Shown here: positions 1-10,833 of the stretch, piece by piece
Numbering within the stretch: position 1 is the first letter of the stretch
Layout: every line of letters begins with the position of its first letter
DNA from: Obelidium mucronatum
Lineage: Eukaryota > Chytridiomycota > Chytridiomycetes > Chytridiales > Chytriomycetaceae
NCBI GenBank assembly: GCA_025765595.1
Contig: JAIVFH010000055.1
Location: 124,001-188,000 of the forward strand
Reading direction: 5' to 3'
Length of the DNA: 64,000 nucleotides
Program-made: the position numbers and the translations under genes
Notes under the pieces: model-generated
Databases searched by the model: none
The model's input: the letters and a program-made list of their open reading frames with translations, nothing else
What the model was told of the DNA's origin: nothing

Positions 1-785
1 TTCTTTTGCGAAGGCGAAAGATGCAAAGAGAAACGGAGGGTTGGCGGGAAGTATGTGATTCAGGTCAGCCACTTGGCAACACTCTTGGTGATCGGGAGAC
101 AATCTGACTAACGGGGTTCTTAACCAGATGACTCTTTTAAAAGGCAATCAAATAATCAAAGCCGTTGCATTCGACGGCGTTGCGAATGATCTCATTGGTT
201 AGGAGTCTCCATGAACCATCCGAGACCAAACTGACGGCTAACATTCTTTCATTCACCCCTTTTCTCAGGAATCGAAGCCTGCTGAATATGATCAGGTATG
301 TGCCTTTGGGTGTCCTTTGTTAGGGATGATTGACGAAAAACAGTTGGTCAACTCCAACCCATATCTCTCCAGTCTTCTTGAATTGCATCTTTCTTCGCTT
401 CGTATGTCACGTCTCACTAAGTACAAAGGAGAAACAAAAGACAGTTTAGTCTATTTTCATTTCGCCTGCAACTTTGTAAGTAGAACCACCAAATTAATGA
501 TTCCCAACAGCATCCGACATTGGAAAAAGATGAGTTGATCGACACATTGGATCCTTGCTGCAGGGATTTTGTAAGTTTATTGACTTGCCTCCTGTGAAAG
601 ATCTTCAACGCTTGCATTTTGAGAAACTCCGTCGAAAGGAATTGACAATAGTATCTGGAACAGTCGATCTGAAAAGGAAAGAAGAGGCACGCGAAAATCA
701 CGTGGTTGTTGGCTCTGATGCTGTCCTCGATGACGATGAGGGTGAAAGAGTGAAGCGTGTGAGGCTGCAAGTATTAGATAATTGA
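1..785 (+). CDS. Unassigned gene, 3' part (partial at window edge)
   Basis: I do not recognise this gene. An open frame runs from base 1 to about 111 and contains CEGERCKEKRRVGGKYV. Further down, bases 326-475 and 564-785 join in phase across a GTAAGT...CTGCAG intron (476-563), giving a K/R/E-rich C-terminus that ends RVRLQVLDN then stop at 783-785. The link between the first frame and these exons is unresolved: a short candidate exon at 269-295 does not stay in frame with the next one. The C-terminal part is charged, with no membrane segment or obvious domain. It lies just upstream of delta-tubulin on the same strand. Confidence 0.3.
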
Positions 786-869
786 GCATCCGTGCTATGT
801 TGGAATACTCTGTGATAGAAGCATGACTGTGACGGTGTGCAGTGCTATTTAAATAATCATCTTTTGTTC

Positions 870-2834
870 ATGATTTATCTTCAAGTTGGACAAGTCAGTT
901 TTGGAATCATACCTTAAGCACTTGAACTAACCACGCATTCCGCTCAACCCTTTAGTGCGGGATTCAAGTTGGACAATCTCTTGTTCACTACTTGGAGGAA
1001 GAGTATGTCTCTTAACTCTCGGTCTTGAGGGCCAAGCTTAACTAAGGATGCAATTCAGGTGTCCACAGGCCTTCTCCAAGCACTCCAACCAAACATCTTG
1101 AAGTCAGTGAAATTATCGTCGACACTGAAGAAAAGGTTGGCAGCATCGATCCTAACGTCAGTATCCCGCTCTTAAAACATCAAAACATAGTAGACATGGC
1201 AAAACATAGCCGCCGCTGCCGCCTCTTCACCGTCAAAGAAACAAATCGTAATGCAGGATCAACAGGTCGCGGAAATAACTGGGCGCATGGATACTCGGAT
1301 GATTTCGGAACAGAATCCACACTCGAAGTCATACGGCAAACAATCGAAAAGCAATCATCTTCGTATTCCCAAGGAACCATTTTATTTCAAAGTATTGCGG
1401 GTGGCACGGGGTCTGGTTTAGGGTCGCGTTTGACGGAAGATATTCGTGATGAGTTCCCCAAACGTTTTCTCTGGAACTGTGCGATTGCGCCGTTCGCGTC
1501 TGGGGAAACTGCATTACAGCATTATAATTCTCTCTTGTCGCTGGCTAAATTGCAGCAGAATTCTGACTTGATTTCTGTGTTTTCGAATGACGTTGTCATG
1601 AATGTGCTGACAAAACAACATGCCCTGTATAGAGGTCCTTCAGTTATTTTTTTTTCAGCATAGGCTATCGCCATTTTAACTTTTTCTTATTGGCTGCTTA
1701 GGAAACAAAACGGATCCTAAAATATCTTTGAGCGAACTGAATAACCAGATTGCTTCTTCGATGGCCGGTGTTCTCTTACCAACCTCTCCTGTTACAAGAA
1801 CCGACACAGGCGACTTAAATCACCTGCCGTAAGTGTTTCTTTTTCTTTTTCTCGGAGCCTGACACTCTCTCTTCAAACAGAATGCGTGGTTTCAATGGTT
1901 GGGATTTAATCACCCAAGTCGCGCCTATGCCGTCTTGCAAGCTCGTATCAATCTCTACATCGACGAACGCACTGGAAGTAGATAAACGCATGGGACTATT
2001 AAAGGGGCTGATACCCGCTTCCAGCTGGGAAGACGTTACATCAGATTTGTTTCGGAATCTACCACCTATTCCACTCAATATGAAGAAATCGTTGAGTGTG
2101 CCTCTCTCACTTTTTTTTTCTCCTTACTGATTCTTTTTTTTTTGTACAGACATATTTCATCATGGTTATATGCAAGAAACGCTGTTGGACCCGAGTTTTG
2201 GGATCGCCAAGCAGACAAGATGCAATCCAAAGTCAAACAAAAGCTAGGACCTTCAATCGTACCGCCCCCGGCACAAGCTTTGGAACTGGTCGCATCATCT
2301 TCATATGGTAAAAAATTGCGCGAGTTTGGTCTCAAATCGTTTCTAACCTGGAACAATAACAAAACCAACATATTTTTAGCAATGAATATTAAATCGACAG
2401 CCAGGAGTTTAACACTTGTATCCAACAACTCTGATGCGATTTCAAATTTATCGCATCTTCTTCAGCGCTCTCATGCAATGTATGAAAGCGGGGCGTATCT
2501 GCATTGGTATGACCGACATTTTCAGCAACACCATTCGGCTTCGCGACCCATCAAGAAACCTCTAAAACCACAGAAAAAGAAAACTGGAGGTGGCTGGGAT
2601 AATTCCATTCATGATCCAACCACGGCTCGAGGTGGATTGAGTGGGATTTCTGGAACTGTATTTGATTGTGATGATGACAATGAACCTGATCCTTTCCCAT
2701 GGCCGTATACTAAACGCATTGGGAGAAAGATGTGGATGGAAAGTGATTGGGATGTATCTCAATTATTCGAGGAAGGATTCGAAGTTGTCGAAACTATGCT
2801 TGATTCATACAACACGTTTTGTACAAACCTGTGA
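870..2834 (+). CDS. TUBD1: Delta-tubulin
   Basis: Delta-tubulin is a GTP-binding tubulin of basal bodies and centrioles, needed for triplet microtubules and typical of flagellated lineages. Six exons fit in phase: 870-893, 956-1002, 1069-1634, 1702-1828, 1881-2090 and 2150-2834 (552 aa). The first exons give MIYLQVGQ then CGIQVGQSL, the tubulin N-terminus. The GTP-binding loop is seen as SIAGGTGSGLGSRLTED near residue 155. GNNWAHGYS precedes it, as in delta-tubulins. The C-terminus has SNNSDAISNLSHLL and GAYLHWY, matching the tubulin C-terminal helices, with a family-specific acidic and basic insertion before the end. Introns are 50-67 bases. Two donors (GTCCTT at 1635, GTTGAG at 2091) are weak but are the only ones that keep the frame. 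Its presence is the best single clue that the organism makes flagellated zoospores. Confidence 0.9.
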
Positions 2835-2925
2835 CACTATTACGCGTATAATATATTTATCACACAAATAATAGAATCCATGTGAGACAGTTTGATCTTG
2901 GATTCTTTCTTTTTTTTACTTGCTT

Positions 2926-3622
2926 TCAATACGTCAAAGCAATCGCCTTATGCTTAAACTCTCCACCCTTCAAATTCCGAATCAAAAAATGAGCAACATC
3001 ACTCCTTGAGATACTACCCCCCTTTGAATACTGTTCCGTCTTATAAACCCCTTTTGATTCACCTTTTGAAAGCCCACCAGGTCTCGCAATCACCCAATCC
3101 AACCAACCGGTCTGCATGAAAATGATCTGCTCTTGCGTATTCTTATCCACAAGGGCTCGCCACAGAAAGAACCAAATCATGAACGCGTAAAAGGAGGCAA
3201 AGTCTCGGACAGAGTCTCCAGGTGCCCAATGAGGTTACAGCGAGAAGGCGCGCTTTGGGGCATTTGGTTTTCATGGCTTCGACAATGTGCTTTGTGGATA
3301 CAGAGCAGACTTTAGAGAGAGAGTGTGTTGTGTAAGTGTCTGTGTCAAACAAAACATGCAGTCACAAACCGTCTGTTACATAAAGAGAATTCGCGCCGAT
3401 AGCAGTTACAACCGCTTCTGTATCGGCCGTGAGGACTTTGTCGATGCTTTCGCGGGAGGTGGCGTCGCCCAAAACAATTGTGAGGCGTTCATGCTCTGGG
3501 ATGACAAAGCGTGCTCTGGAGCGAATGAGGACTGTTACGTGGTGGCCTGCTTCGAGGGCTTGGCGGACAACTTGGGATCCTGTTGTTGCTTCACCTGATG
3601 ATCCAAAGACTGTGACTTTCAT
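2926..3622 (-). pseudogene. Atypical SDR / NAD(P)-binding reductase-like, one-base frameshift
   Basis: Exon 1 (3622-3370) begins MKVTVFGSSGEATTGS, a Rossmann beta-alpha-beta start with a glycine-rich NAD(P) motif, and continues through HHVTVLIRSRAR. A 60-base intron (3310-3369) joins it to exon 2 (3309-2926), which carries KARLLAVTSLG, DKNTQEQ and WLDWVIARPGGLS, all hallmarks of the atypical SDR family related to flavin reductase and NmrA-like proteins. The C-terminus SISRSDVAHFLIRNL is also typical. The coding length is one base too long: the frame reads correctly to LLAVTSLG, then needs a one-base skip at about 3220-3223 to continue GDSVRDFASFYAF. This is either a real frameshift or a sequencing error. 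An upstream methionine at 3721 is possible but adds no conserved sequence. Confidence 0.75.
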
Positions 3623-3760
3623 TTTGGACTTTTCTGGAGCTTTTCTGTACAAAACTTGAAACACTCTCGCATGCAATCCTCCCGAAATCATCTGCGAGAT
3701 TCTTTGGTCCGTCGTTTGCACAACAGCGTGGGAGTTTCTTGGCTCCGCGCGCGTTTGTTT

Positions 3761-4319
3761 TCAGTTTGTCGGCATGTTCTTCTTTGCGGCTGACCGACGC
3801 CGAAACAACACAATTGTGTTGATGAAAGGCTCGCCTTGTGGAACTGAGAAAGAGTTTATTTTGATGTGCCAAGACTTCAAAAAAGTCCTCAGCATAATTT
3901 TCGAACATGGCACTTTCAAAGCTACTGAGCTTCTTTTGAATTGACTAATTTTGTGGATAATGAATAATATTACATTCCAGAAACTTGTCGACTGATTCTT
4001 CAGCTGCATCATCCCCAAACCGACCCAGCGTTGCGCATGAAGCGCAGTAATCAAAGAGCCGGATGCTGCTTCAAACAACTTCACCACTGGCAAATACTGC
4101 AGCACCATTCAACTTCTTGTTTACACGAGTGTACTCCAAGTGTGCCTTTTCCAAAATTCGCACTGCCTCCGCTTCTCTATCTCCTTGCTTCCTTACATTT
4201 GATGCCAACCAAACCAAAGCCTTGACAAGCTTGGTAATGGGAATGATACTCATCACCTTCCAGAATCTCCACATGCTCGCGAAACTAACTGTTCGGCCTT
4301 CTCAAAGCTACCCATTGAT
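3761..4319 (-). pseudogene. Frameshifted TPR tail of the F-box gene at 4320
   Basis: On the minus strand this stretch holds helical-repeat-like peptides in successive frames directly after the stop of the upstream F-box/TPR frame. They are LARLYESMGSFEKAEQLVSR, then TKLVKALVWLASNVRKQ with ILEKAHLEYTRVNKK, then a frame with EAASGSLITALHAQRW. Each switch lacks a credible intron. I read it as the decayed end of the same gene rather than as separate genes. The last frame (to 3761) loses any repeat character and may be 3' untranslated sequence. Confidence 0.45.
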
Positions 4320-6461
4320 TCATAAAGCCGGGCAAGGCTGTGAATCGACTCCAACAAAAGCGAACTCGTTGTACTGCCTACGTTCAGCCAATACCTTGAT
4401 CCAAATCTCTTCCGCCTTTTCAAATTCCCCGGTTTGAAACCAGAGGCTTCCTCGGCTCCACTCGATTAATTGAATATTTGAATTGTTTTTCCCGGGTTCT
4501 GTTGAATATCTTGCCTCCACCTTGTCGTACAATTGGTGGGAACTTATGGGATCCTTGGATTCCAGACAGCGACCAATCATTCTCATTGTTTCAAAAGTCT
4601 TTAGTGAGTCTTTTCCGTACAGCCTTTCACATATAGTTTGATGCTTCTGAAAGATGGGAAGGGCTTCTTCAATGTTTCCGACATGGAAATAGCAGGTTCC
4701 CCAATTCTTCATCCTCTCTGAGCAAACTCCCCCAACGCAACCTTCTTTAACACACGTGGCACATTGATTGTGACAATGTTCAATCACATATGGCAAGCAC
4801 GTTTCATAATCCATGTTGAGAATCAATGAATTGATTAGATTTGTCTTGAAATATTCCACTACTGGGAAAAGCGCCCGTTTAGAGAAAACATCTTGGTACC
4901 TATGAGCGGCTTCTGAATAATTTTCTTGGTAGTGAAGGTTCGCGGCGAAAGCTTTCAAAGCAAAAACATGATAGAGCGAATAATCCAAGGTCATTTTGGT
5001 TAGATTTGAGAAGTAGCTGCGATAAATTCCGTCAGCTTCCTTATATTTCTTGGCAAGCGTCAAAACTTGTCCATTTGATCTTGCCATGCGCGCTGCAAGT
5101 TGAAGGTTTTTGTGCCTGATGGATGCAATGCAAAAATCTTGAGCCAATCGCAAAGACGCTTGAGTGATTGGTAGATGGACCACACCAGGATTGTTCTGCT
5201 GGGTCCAACTCGATGATAATTTCCGCACAACGTCAACAGCATTATCCACCGTTGCAGAAGACGCAGAGGCAACTTGAGGCTCCGTAAAATAATCAAGTAT
5301 TATTCTAGCAGAAGCCAGAAAACACTTTTCATGGTAGAGAATACTGGCGATTCCCACAACAGTTTCATAAATCCTCTCGTGCTGAATACCATAAACGTTT
5401 TTTGTTTCATACATTAGAGTATTGAATTCCTTCATGCCTTCAACAGAACAGCAGGTAGCAAGAAGTCTTCCACCACGGCTGAATAGCTGCTTCCACCTCT
5501 CCTCTGTTTCTTGAGAAACCCCAACGTTCCCATCAACAGGGTACAATACAAGATCATGTGTCCAAAGAGAAAAAGGCGCAGTGTGGCCACTCTTGTCTGG
5601 TTGAAACAAATCGGTAGGTTCAAAGCTCGAATTTTGACGTGAGCGTATCGGTACTCCTCGGACAATGACATTTCCAAGGTTGTGGTCACTCGAAATGGTT
5701 GCAGCTATGATATTCACGTCTCGTATGCTAAGCAATCCATCCCAAGAAACTACTGCATCTCTGTTGGGAAGCCCACGAATACAGGTTTGAAATTGATGAG
5801 ACATATGCGGCGATATAAAATATTTAATCTGTATGTTGGGGACGAGTCGACGGCGGGGTTGGCGAGTTGTGATATTGGGGTATACAGTGATGAGGGGAAC
5901 ACTGGTTATTCGATCCTTCAATGCTTCCGGAACAAACACCAATACATCAGTCCTCGGATCGAAGGGCTCCGGAGCCTTGTTATCGGCAGGTCGTTCGTGT
6001 ATTTTGGTCGTGATTGTGTTGCTGTTGACTGTGGTAGTGGATTCGACCGTCCGATGCCAAACAGTATCGGGAGAAACGTTTTGAACATTGCCTAGCTTTA
6101 ACATGTGGACGATACTTTTGGCAATTAGAATGATGTCATCTGTATCGTCCCACTTGATTCTACCACTGGAGTTGAGGTGCCCAAACTGCCACGATGTCGA
6201 GACTGTGTCGAGATCAGGGAAAACGGCATATTTAATGAGAATTCTTGTTCCATGATTGGAGGCCATGTTCGGCGTGGGAAACAGTGTTATCATGTTGGTT
6301 GTATGAAAGAGGCTAGACATGAGCAAGTCGTTGATTAAGCGGCAAGTAGATCTGAACTTGTGGACTTTGTATGGATGTATCCAGCTGAAGATCATTGTTA
6401 TGAGCTCTTGGGGAACATGGGTGGTCAGAGTCCATTGCGAGGGGTTGACGCTGGTCATCAC
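4320..6461 (-). CDS. F-box/TPR protein, 3' end apparently frameshifted
   Basis: Uninterrupted frame of 713 aa. Residues about 14-55 form an F-box-like segment (VPQELITMIFSWIHPYKVHK), suggesting a substrate adaptor of an SCF ubiquitin ligase. The central part shares landmarks with the F-box genes at 24846 and 27091 (AVFPDLDTV, FDPRTDVLVF). The C-terminal third is tetratricopeptide-like, with KKYKEADGIYRSYF, GNIEEALPIFQKH and FQTGEFEKAEEIWIKVL. The frame stops at 4320, but repeat-like sequence continues in other frames: ESIHSLARLYESMGSFEKAE (about 4270-4370), then REAEAVRILEKAHLEYT (about 4100-4180). No GT-AG intron joins them, so the true C-terminus has probably been shifted by small indels. 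Confidence 0.7.
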   Translation of the reverse strand: MMTSVNPSQWTLTTHVPQELITMIFSWIHPYKVHKFRSTCRLINDLLMSSLFHTTNMITLFPTPNMASNHGTRILIKYAVFPDLDTVSTSWQFGHLNSSGRIKWDDTDDIILIAKSIVHMLKLGNVQNVSPDTVWHRTVESTTTVNSNTITTKIHERPADNKAPEPFDPRTDVLVFVPEALKDRITSVPLITVYPNITTRQPRRRLVPNIQIKYFISPHMSHQFQTCIRGLPNRDAVVSWDGLLSIRDVNIIAATISSDHNLGNVIVRGVPIRSRQNSSFEPTDLFQPDKSGHTAPFSLWTHDLVLYPVDGNVGVSQETEERWKQLFSRGGRLLATCCSVEGMKEFNTLMYETKNVYGIQHERIYETVVGIASILYHEKCFLASARIILDYFTEPQVASASSATVDNAVDVVRKLSSSWTQQNNPGVVHLPITQASLRLAQDFCIASIRHKNLQLAARMARSNGQVLTLAKKYKEADGIYRSYFSNLTKMTLDYSLYHVFALKAFAANLHYQENYSEAAHRYQDVFSKRALFPVVEYFKTNLINSLILNMDYETCLPYVIEHCHNQCATCVKEGCVGGVCSERMKNWGTCYFHVGNIEEALPIFQKHQTICERLYGKDSLKTFETMRMIGRCLESKDPISSHQLYDKVEARYSTEPGKNNSNIQLIEWSRGSLWFQTGEFEKAEEIWIKVLAERRQYNEFAFVGVDSQPCPAL

Positions 6462-6541
6462 AATCCTTAATTAATATGTAGGGTATTTATTTGAGAGAGC
6501 GTATCTCCCGGAATATGTATGTAAACAAATGAAAGTGAAGT

Positions 6542-7792
6542 TCAGTTGATATCAACATTCTTCATCCACGGATGTGAAACAACGTCATCAATTGCCAGTC
6601 GTTCTTCAGGGTCAATACATGTCATCCCATTCAATAGATCCCAGGCGCTTTCTTCGAGATCTGGGATCCGGTCCAATGGAAAGTGCTTTCCATTGTTTTT
6701 TCCAATCTTGACCAAGCCATTCCAACCCATCGCATTCGCTTTTAAGCACTTGACGATGGTGGGAAGCTCGCCATTTTCAGTCAATAGTAGATAAAGGACC
6801 ATCCCGAGGGCAAACACATCTAATGAATGCAGTTCAGTTTAATACAGGAAGCGTGCGAAAGCGGTAACAATACCAGCGCTTCTTCCATCCAACTCATCGC
6901 CTTCATACGGGGAATCTTTGAGGAGTTCGGGGGGTGAGACTGCCCGCGTTCCGTAGCTAAAAATGCCTTCATAAATAGGCCTCGCGTGGCCAAAATCGGC
7001 CAAACAAACAGTGGATCCTTCAAAAGTCACCCCTTGACCTTTCGGGCACGACGGGTACTGCACTAGAATATTTTCCAACTTTACGTCGCCGTGGTAGAAG
7101 GCTTTGGAATGTACGTATGATAAAGCCATTGCTGTTTGTTTGATAAATCGCTTGATGGGATCCATTGGAATAAGTTTATGTCCCTCCGCTTGGAAAATAT
7201 GGATTCGGTGAACACAAGACCAGCTCCATAAATCGGCGGATCCCGAAGACATTGGTAGCGACTGGATGACTGTGGCTCCACCGCTTGTAATAGGAAACGT
7301 CAAAGGTGCAAGTGGAGCCAAGAACTGAGTGTTCTTTCCAAGAGTCTGTAGCCAGTTGGATCCATGTACATTCGTGACCAGGTAGTAGTGGTGTTCGTCG
7401 TCCCAGTCAGCAATGTATTTGAGAAGGTATGGGGAGCAAGATTCTGACTTTGTAATGGACTTTAGGGACTCGATTTCTGCTGGTTTCGCTTTGCTGGTAA
7501 GTTTTCCTCCTGGGTTTCGCTTGTAAATAATCTTCACGGCCACAGTTGCTTTGGTGCTGAGGTCCTGGCCCGACAGAACCACTCCATTGCTTCCAAAACC
7601 AATCACGCCTCGAATCAAATACTTTTCTGCGAATTGAGTGGCATTCGCTACGAATGCTTCTACGACGGCGATTCTCGCCTTCTCTTCAGGTGTCAAGTTG
7701 CAGAAATCCAGTTCTTCGAGAAGCTGGCTGTACCCTCTCAGCTCGGGAGTAGCTGGTGGTGTAGAATCCGATGTAGTTGGCACAAGTGTCAT
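6542..7792 (-). CDS. HGD-type protein kinase, copy 1
   Basis: Predicted serine/threonine-type kinase of 398 aa in two exons (7792-6874 and 6819-6542). A 54-base intron splits GRSA/DVFALGMV exactly at the conserved DVFALGM motif. Kinase landmarks in order: a Gly-rich loop GFGSNGVVL near residue 66, the lysine in VAVKIIYK, hinge LVTNVHGSNWL, a long post-hinge insertion ending SADLWSWSCVHR, catalytic loop FYHGDVKLENIL, Mg motif LADFGH, VSPPELL in the APE position, then DGRSADVFALGMVLYLLL. The HRD arginine is glycine, so this is a non-RD kinase that should not need activation-loop phosphorylation. The N-terminal segment EEKARIAVVEAF is shared by all copies. Substrate and pathway are unknown. Confidence 0.88.
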
Positions 7793-8057
7793 TTCTAAAA
7801 TGATTTCTGGTTCCGATGCTTGTTTTGATGTGACGGTTTGTGGTGTTAGAATTTTTCTGGAAACAAGCTTTCGACACTTGTATCGAAAATGAAATCTCTT
7901 GATCGCAAAAAAAGAAAGACTTTAATTATCATTTTAATTTCAATTCATTGAATAATTAGAAAGGTAAATAAAGAAATTGGCCAATCAGAAATAGCCGCCG
8001 CAACTGAAGAAGAGTGAAGTATTGTTACAATTTGAGCTGACAGGCAATCAGCCACTT

Positions 8058-9417
8058 TTAAATGTCATTACTATTGAGCCAAGCATTATGCATCACGGTG
8101 TTCATCGTAAATCTGCAGTCAGGATCCACCATACACATTCCATTCAATAATTCCCGAGCCCCGTTACTGAAAGCATCGCGAAAGTCAAATGGAAACCTTC
8201 CTTCTTTCTTTTCAAGAAGCGCCTTGAAGCCATGACGTTTCGTACCCTTCGCGGCTCTTGGAAACAGTCCGTGATCGGAAAGTAGCACACACAAGACCAT
8301 TCCCAAGGCAAAAACGTCAGATGCTCGGCCATCCAAAAATGCTGGGCCGTCGTTGAGAAACTCGGGTGGCGCAACTTCTTCCGTCCCGTAACGCTTGATG
8401 CCATTCGCGACTTTGGAGCAATGGCCATAATCCGCCAACATCAGCTTCGGCGCATCAGATTTGTTTCCGAAAGTGGATGTGGGAAATTCAAGGAGTATAT
8501 TTTCAAGTTTGACGTCTCCATGATAGAATCCAGCTTCGTGGATAGCAGAAAGGGCTTTGGCACATTCGCGAATGATGTGTTTGACTGGTTCAGTTGGTAG
8601 GAGTTGTATTCCTGTGGTTTGATACATGTAGCGTCGATGAGCGATTTGCCAAGCCCAAGCATCAACATTGCCTTGCGTGAAACTCAGAGAATGGCTGCGT
8701 ATTTCTTTACCGCATTTGCTGTTGAAAATGATCTGCCATAACCAACTGTTAGCTGATAAAGTAACTCCAAGTTAGATTGTACACACTCACATTACGACGC
8801 TTGGAATCCGGTATATGAGCCAACCAATCTGAGCCAAATAATTCAGTTACAAGGTAAAAGTGATGACTGTCTTGAAATGCGGCAAGACAGCGGAGAACAG
8901 ATGTTGATGTGCAAACACCATTCAATTCACGTAAAGCTAAAATTTCGAGAGGAAGCTTCTGGTTCTTTCCAGTGTGTACTTTATAAATAATCTTGATTGC
9001 GACGGGAAGTGGACCATGCTCTGTCGTTTCAGTGGCCGAAACCACACAACCTTTGAAAAATAGCACGTGTTCACGTGTTAGTAATCACGACAACTACCAT
9101 CGAAAATACTCACCATTTCCTCCGAATCCAACAATAGCAGAAACTTTATACTTTTCCAAGAACTCGTACGGGGAATTTGCAAACGCGTTGATAACAGCCA
9201 CCTTAGCCTTCTGTTCAGCCGTCAAGTTTTCATACAAAAAGGACGTTTTCTGCGGCCGGACTGGTAAACTTGTGTAAAACTGCTCTGGGACCATGATTTT
9301 CACTTTGTGGTGTTTGATTCTTCTGCTGCTGGTGCTGCGTGGGCTTTGGGGCGGACTCCCAAGCGATAGCTCTGGTGCGATATGTAGCAGCGACGAGAAG
9401 AAGGCTAAAGGTGACAT
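8058..9417 (-). CDS. HGD-type protein kinase, copy 2
   Basis: Three exons fit in phase: 9417-9114, 9050-8791 and 8732-8058 (412 aa), with introns of 63 and 58 bases. The first intron cuts the glycine loop (GFGGNG/CVVSA). Other landmarks are VAIKIIYK, FYLVTELFGSDWL, the insertion ending VDAWAWQIAHRR, FYHGDVKLENILL, LADYGHCS (DFG reads DYG, aspartate kept), VAPPEFL and DGRASDVFALGMVL. Catalytic lysine and both catalytic aspartates are present, so activity is plausible. The start at 9417 is supported by a TATA-like element about 58 bases upstream. Intron positions differ from copy 1, although the proteins are clearly homologous. Confidence 0.87.
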
Positions 9418-9474
9418 GAAGGTAATGAGTTTATCCGGGTCTCTCGATCAGTACCACGTGGGACGACTGGCGAT

Positions 9475-9482
9475 TATTTATA
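9475..9482 (-). promoter_or_regulatory. TATA-like element upstream of kinase copy 2
   Basis: Minus-strand TATAAATA lies about 58 bases upstream of the ATG at 9417. The same octamer occurs at nearly the same distance upstream of kinase copy 6, which suggests a conserved core promoter in the family. Confidence 0.5.
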
Positions 9483-9582
9483 GTATTTTTTAGACGTTGG
9501 TGGCGAAATGGATAAACCCTAGTGTTCAACGCCACCAAAATATTTCAAAAGACCTTTATTTGATGGCTGGAGAGACGGATAT

Positions 9583-10617
9583 TTAACGTGCGAACCAAGA
9601 GTGATCCAATATCTGATATATGTCTAAATCTCCCATTTTAAGCATGAGGTCGAATGCTTCTCGGTTACTGTGATCCATCTGTCTGTCTGTTGACATCAAA
9701 AACCGAAACACACACCCAAGAGCGCGTACATCATCCCAAGAATCCCTTCCTTCATAACCAATCCGAATCCGTTTTGTTGCTCCAAAATCCGCCAATTTCA
9801 CCCATAAGCGTTCCACACCATTTACCAATGCACTTTGAAGGAGAATATTCTCAAGCTTGATATCGCCGTGATAAAATCCTGCGGAATGCATTACCTCCAG
9901 TCCTTGCGCGGTTTGGAAAATGATCTGTTTGATGTATTCCAAAGGCAAAATTTCATGCCCTTGAGTCCTTGACAGATACTTTTTCATGACGGTCGACCAA
10001 GCCCACGCGTCGCAACCGCCAGGATATACAGGAAACGAATAAGTTTGAAAGTTTGGCTCGATATGGAGCTCCGAGACTGTTTGAAACACAAGTGGCTTAT
10101 GTTTTGTTCGAAGTGCTGCCAACCAGTCAGACCCAAACCTTTCCGTTACCAAGTAAAAGTGATGAGAGTCTTGCCAGTCGTGGATATATTTCAATAATTT
10201 GGTTTGAGACGCGTCGGCTGTTAGCTGCTTCAAGTATCGGATTTCTGAGGGAGCACGAAGAGTAACATCAACTGCAGGTTTGGCCTTGTATATAATTTTA
10301 ACAGCCAGAAACGCCCCGTTTTGGTCAAGTGCACTAAGAACGACACCGTTCGTTCCGTAACCAATGATTCCAAGAACGCGGTAACGACTTGTAAATTCTC
10401 TTGGGCTGTGGATGAAAGCAAGTGCAACGGCCGCTCTTGCTTTTTGTTCAACATTAAGACTTGTATTCTGAAGCGATCCTGAAAGAACCACCAAATCAAA
10501 GAGTTCTGGTGGCATGATTACGTTGCTGGTGGGTGTGTTTCTGGATAAAGCCGTCTTCGGGTTTTTCTGCCAGAGAAGTGGCGCCATACTTTCTTGTGTG
10601 GGATAAGGAGAGATCAT
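9583..10617 (-). CDS. HGD-type protein kinase, copy 3, shortened C-lobe
   Basis: Single exon, 344 aa, against about 360-415 in its neighbours. The N-lobe is complete: QKARAAVALAF, GYGTNGVVLSA, LAVKIIYK. The hinge FYLVTERFGSDWL, the insertion CDAWAWSTVMKK and the loop FYHGDIKLENILL are also present, followed by LADFGATK. After this the family sequence breaks: the stretch from the YGT/PPEFL region through the residues before DVFALG is missing. The chain resumes at DSWDDVRALGCVFRFL. The APE glutamate and the surrounding P+1 loop are therefore absent, which should impair substrate binding even though ATP-binding residues remain. It may be a decaying copy or a specialised, possibly catalytically poor, version. 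Confidence 0.8.
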   Translation of the reverse strand: MISPYPTQESMAPLLWQKNPKTALSRNTPTSNVIMPPELFDLVVLSGSLQNTSLNVEQKARAAVALAFIHSPREFTSRYRVLGIIGYGTNGVVLSALDQNGAFLAVKIIYKAKPAVDVTLRAPSEIRYLKQLTADASQTKLLKYIHDWQDSHHFYLVTERFGSDWLAALRTKHKPLVFQTVSELHIEPNFQTYSFPVYPGGCDAWAWSTVMKKYLSRTQGHEILPLEYIKQIIFQTAQGLEVMHSAGFYHGDIKLENILLQSALVNGVERLWVKLADFGATKRIRIGYEGRDSWDDVRALGCVFRFLMSTDRQMDHSNREAFDLMLKMGDLDIYQILDHSWFAR

Positions 10618-10833
10618 GGCTGAGAATAAGGAAGTACCTCAAAAATCCGTGAATGGGCGGGCTAGAAAAAAAGTGGTGCCCCGTGCTATTGACGCAATTC
10701 CACGCGCACTTGAAAACAAGCCTGAATTGAAACACGAATTTGAAAACAAAAGAAAATAATTTATAACAGGAGAATGAATGTATTGTATTTATACATGAAA
10801 GCTATTGATTCAAATAAAAAACAGATTGGCGAG

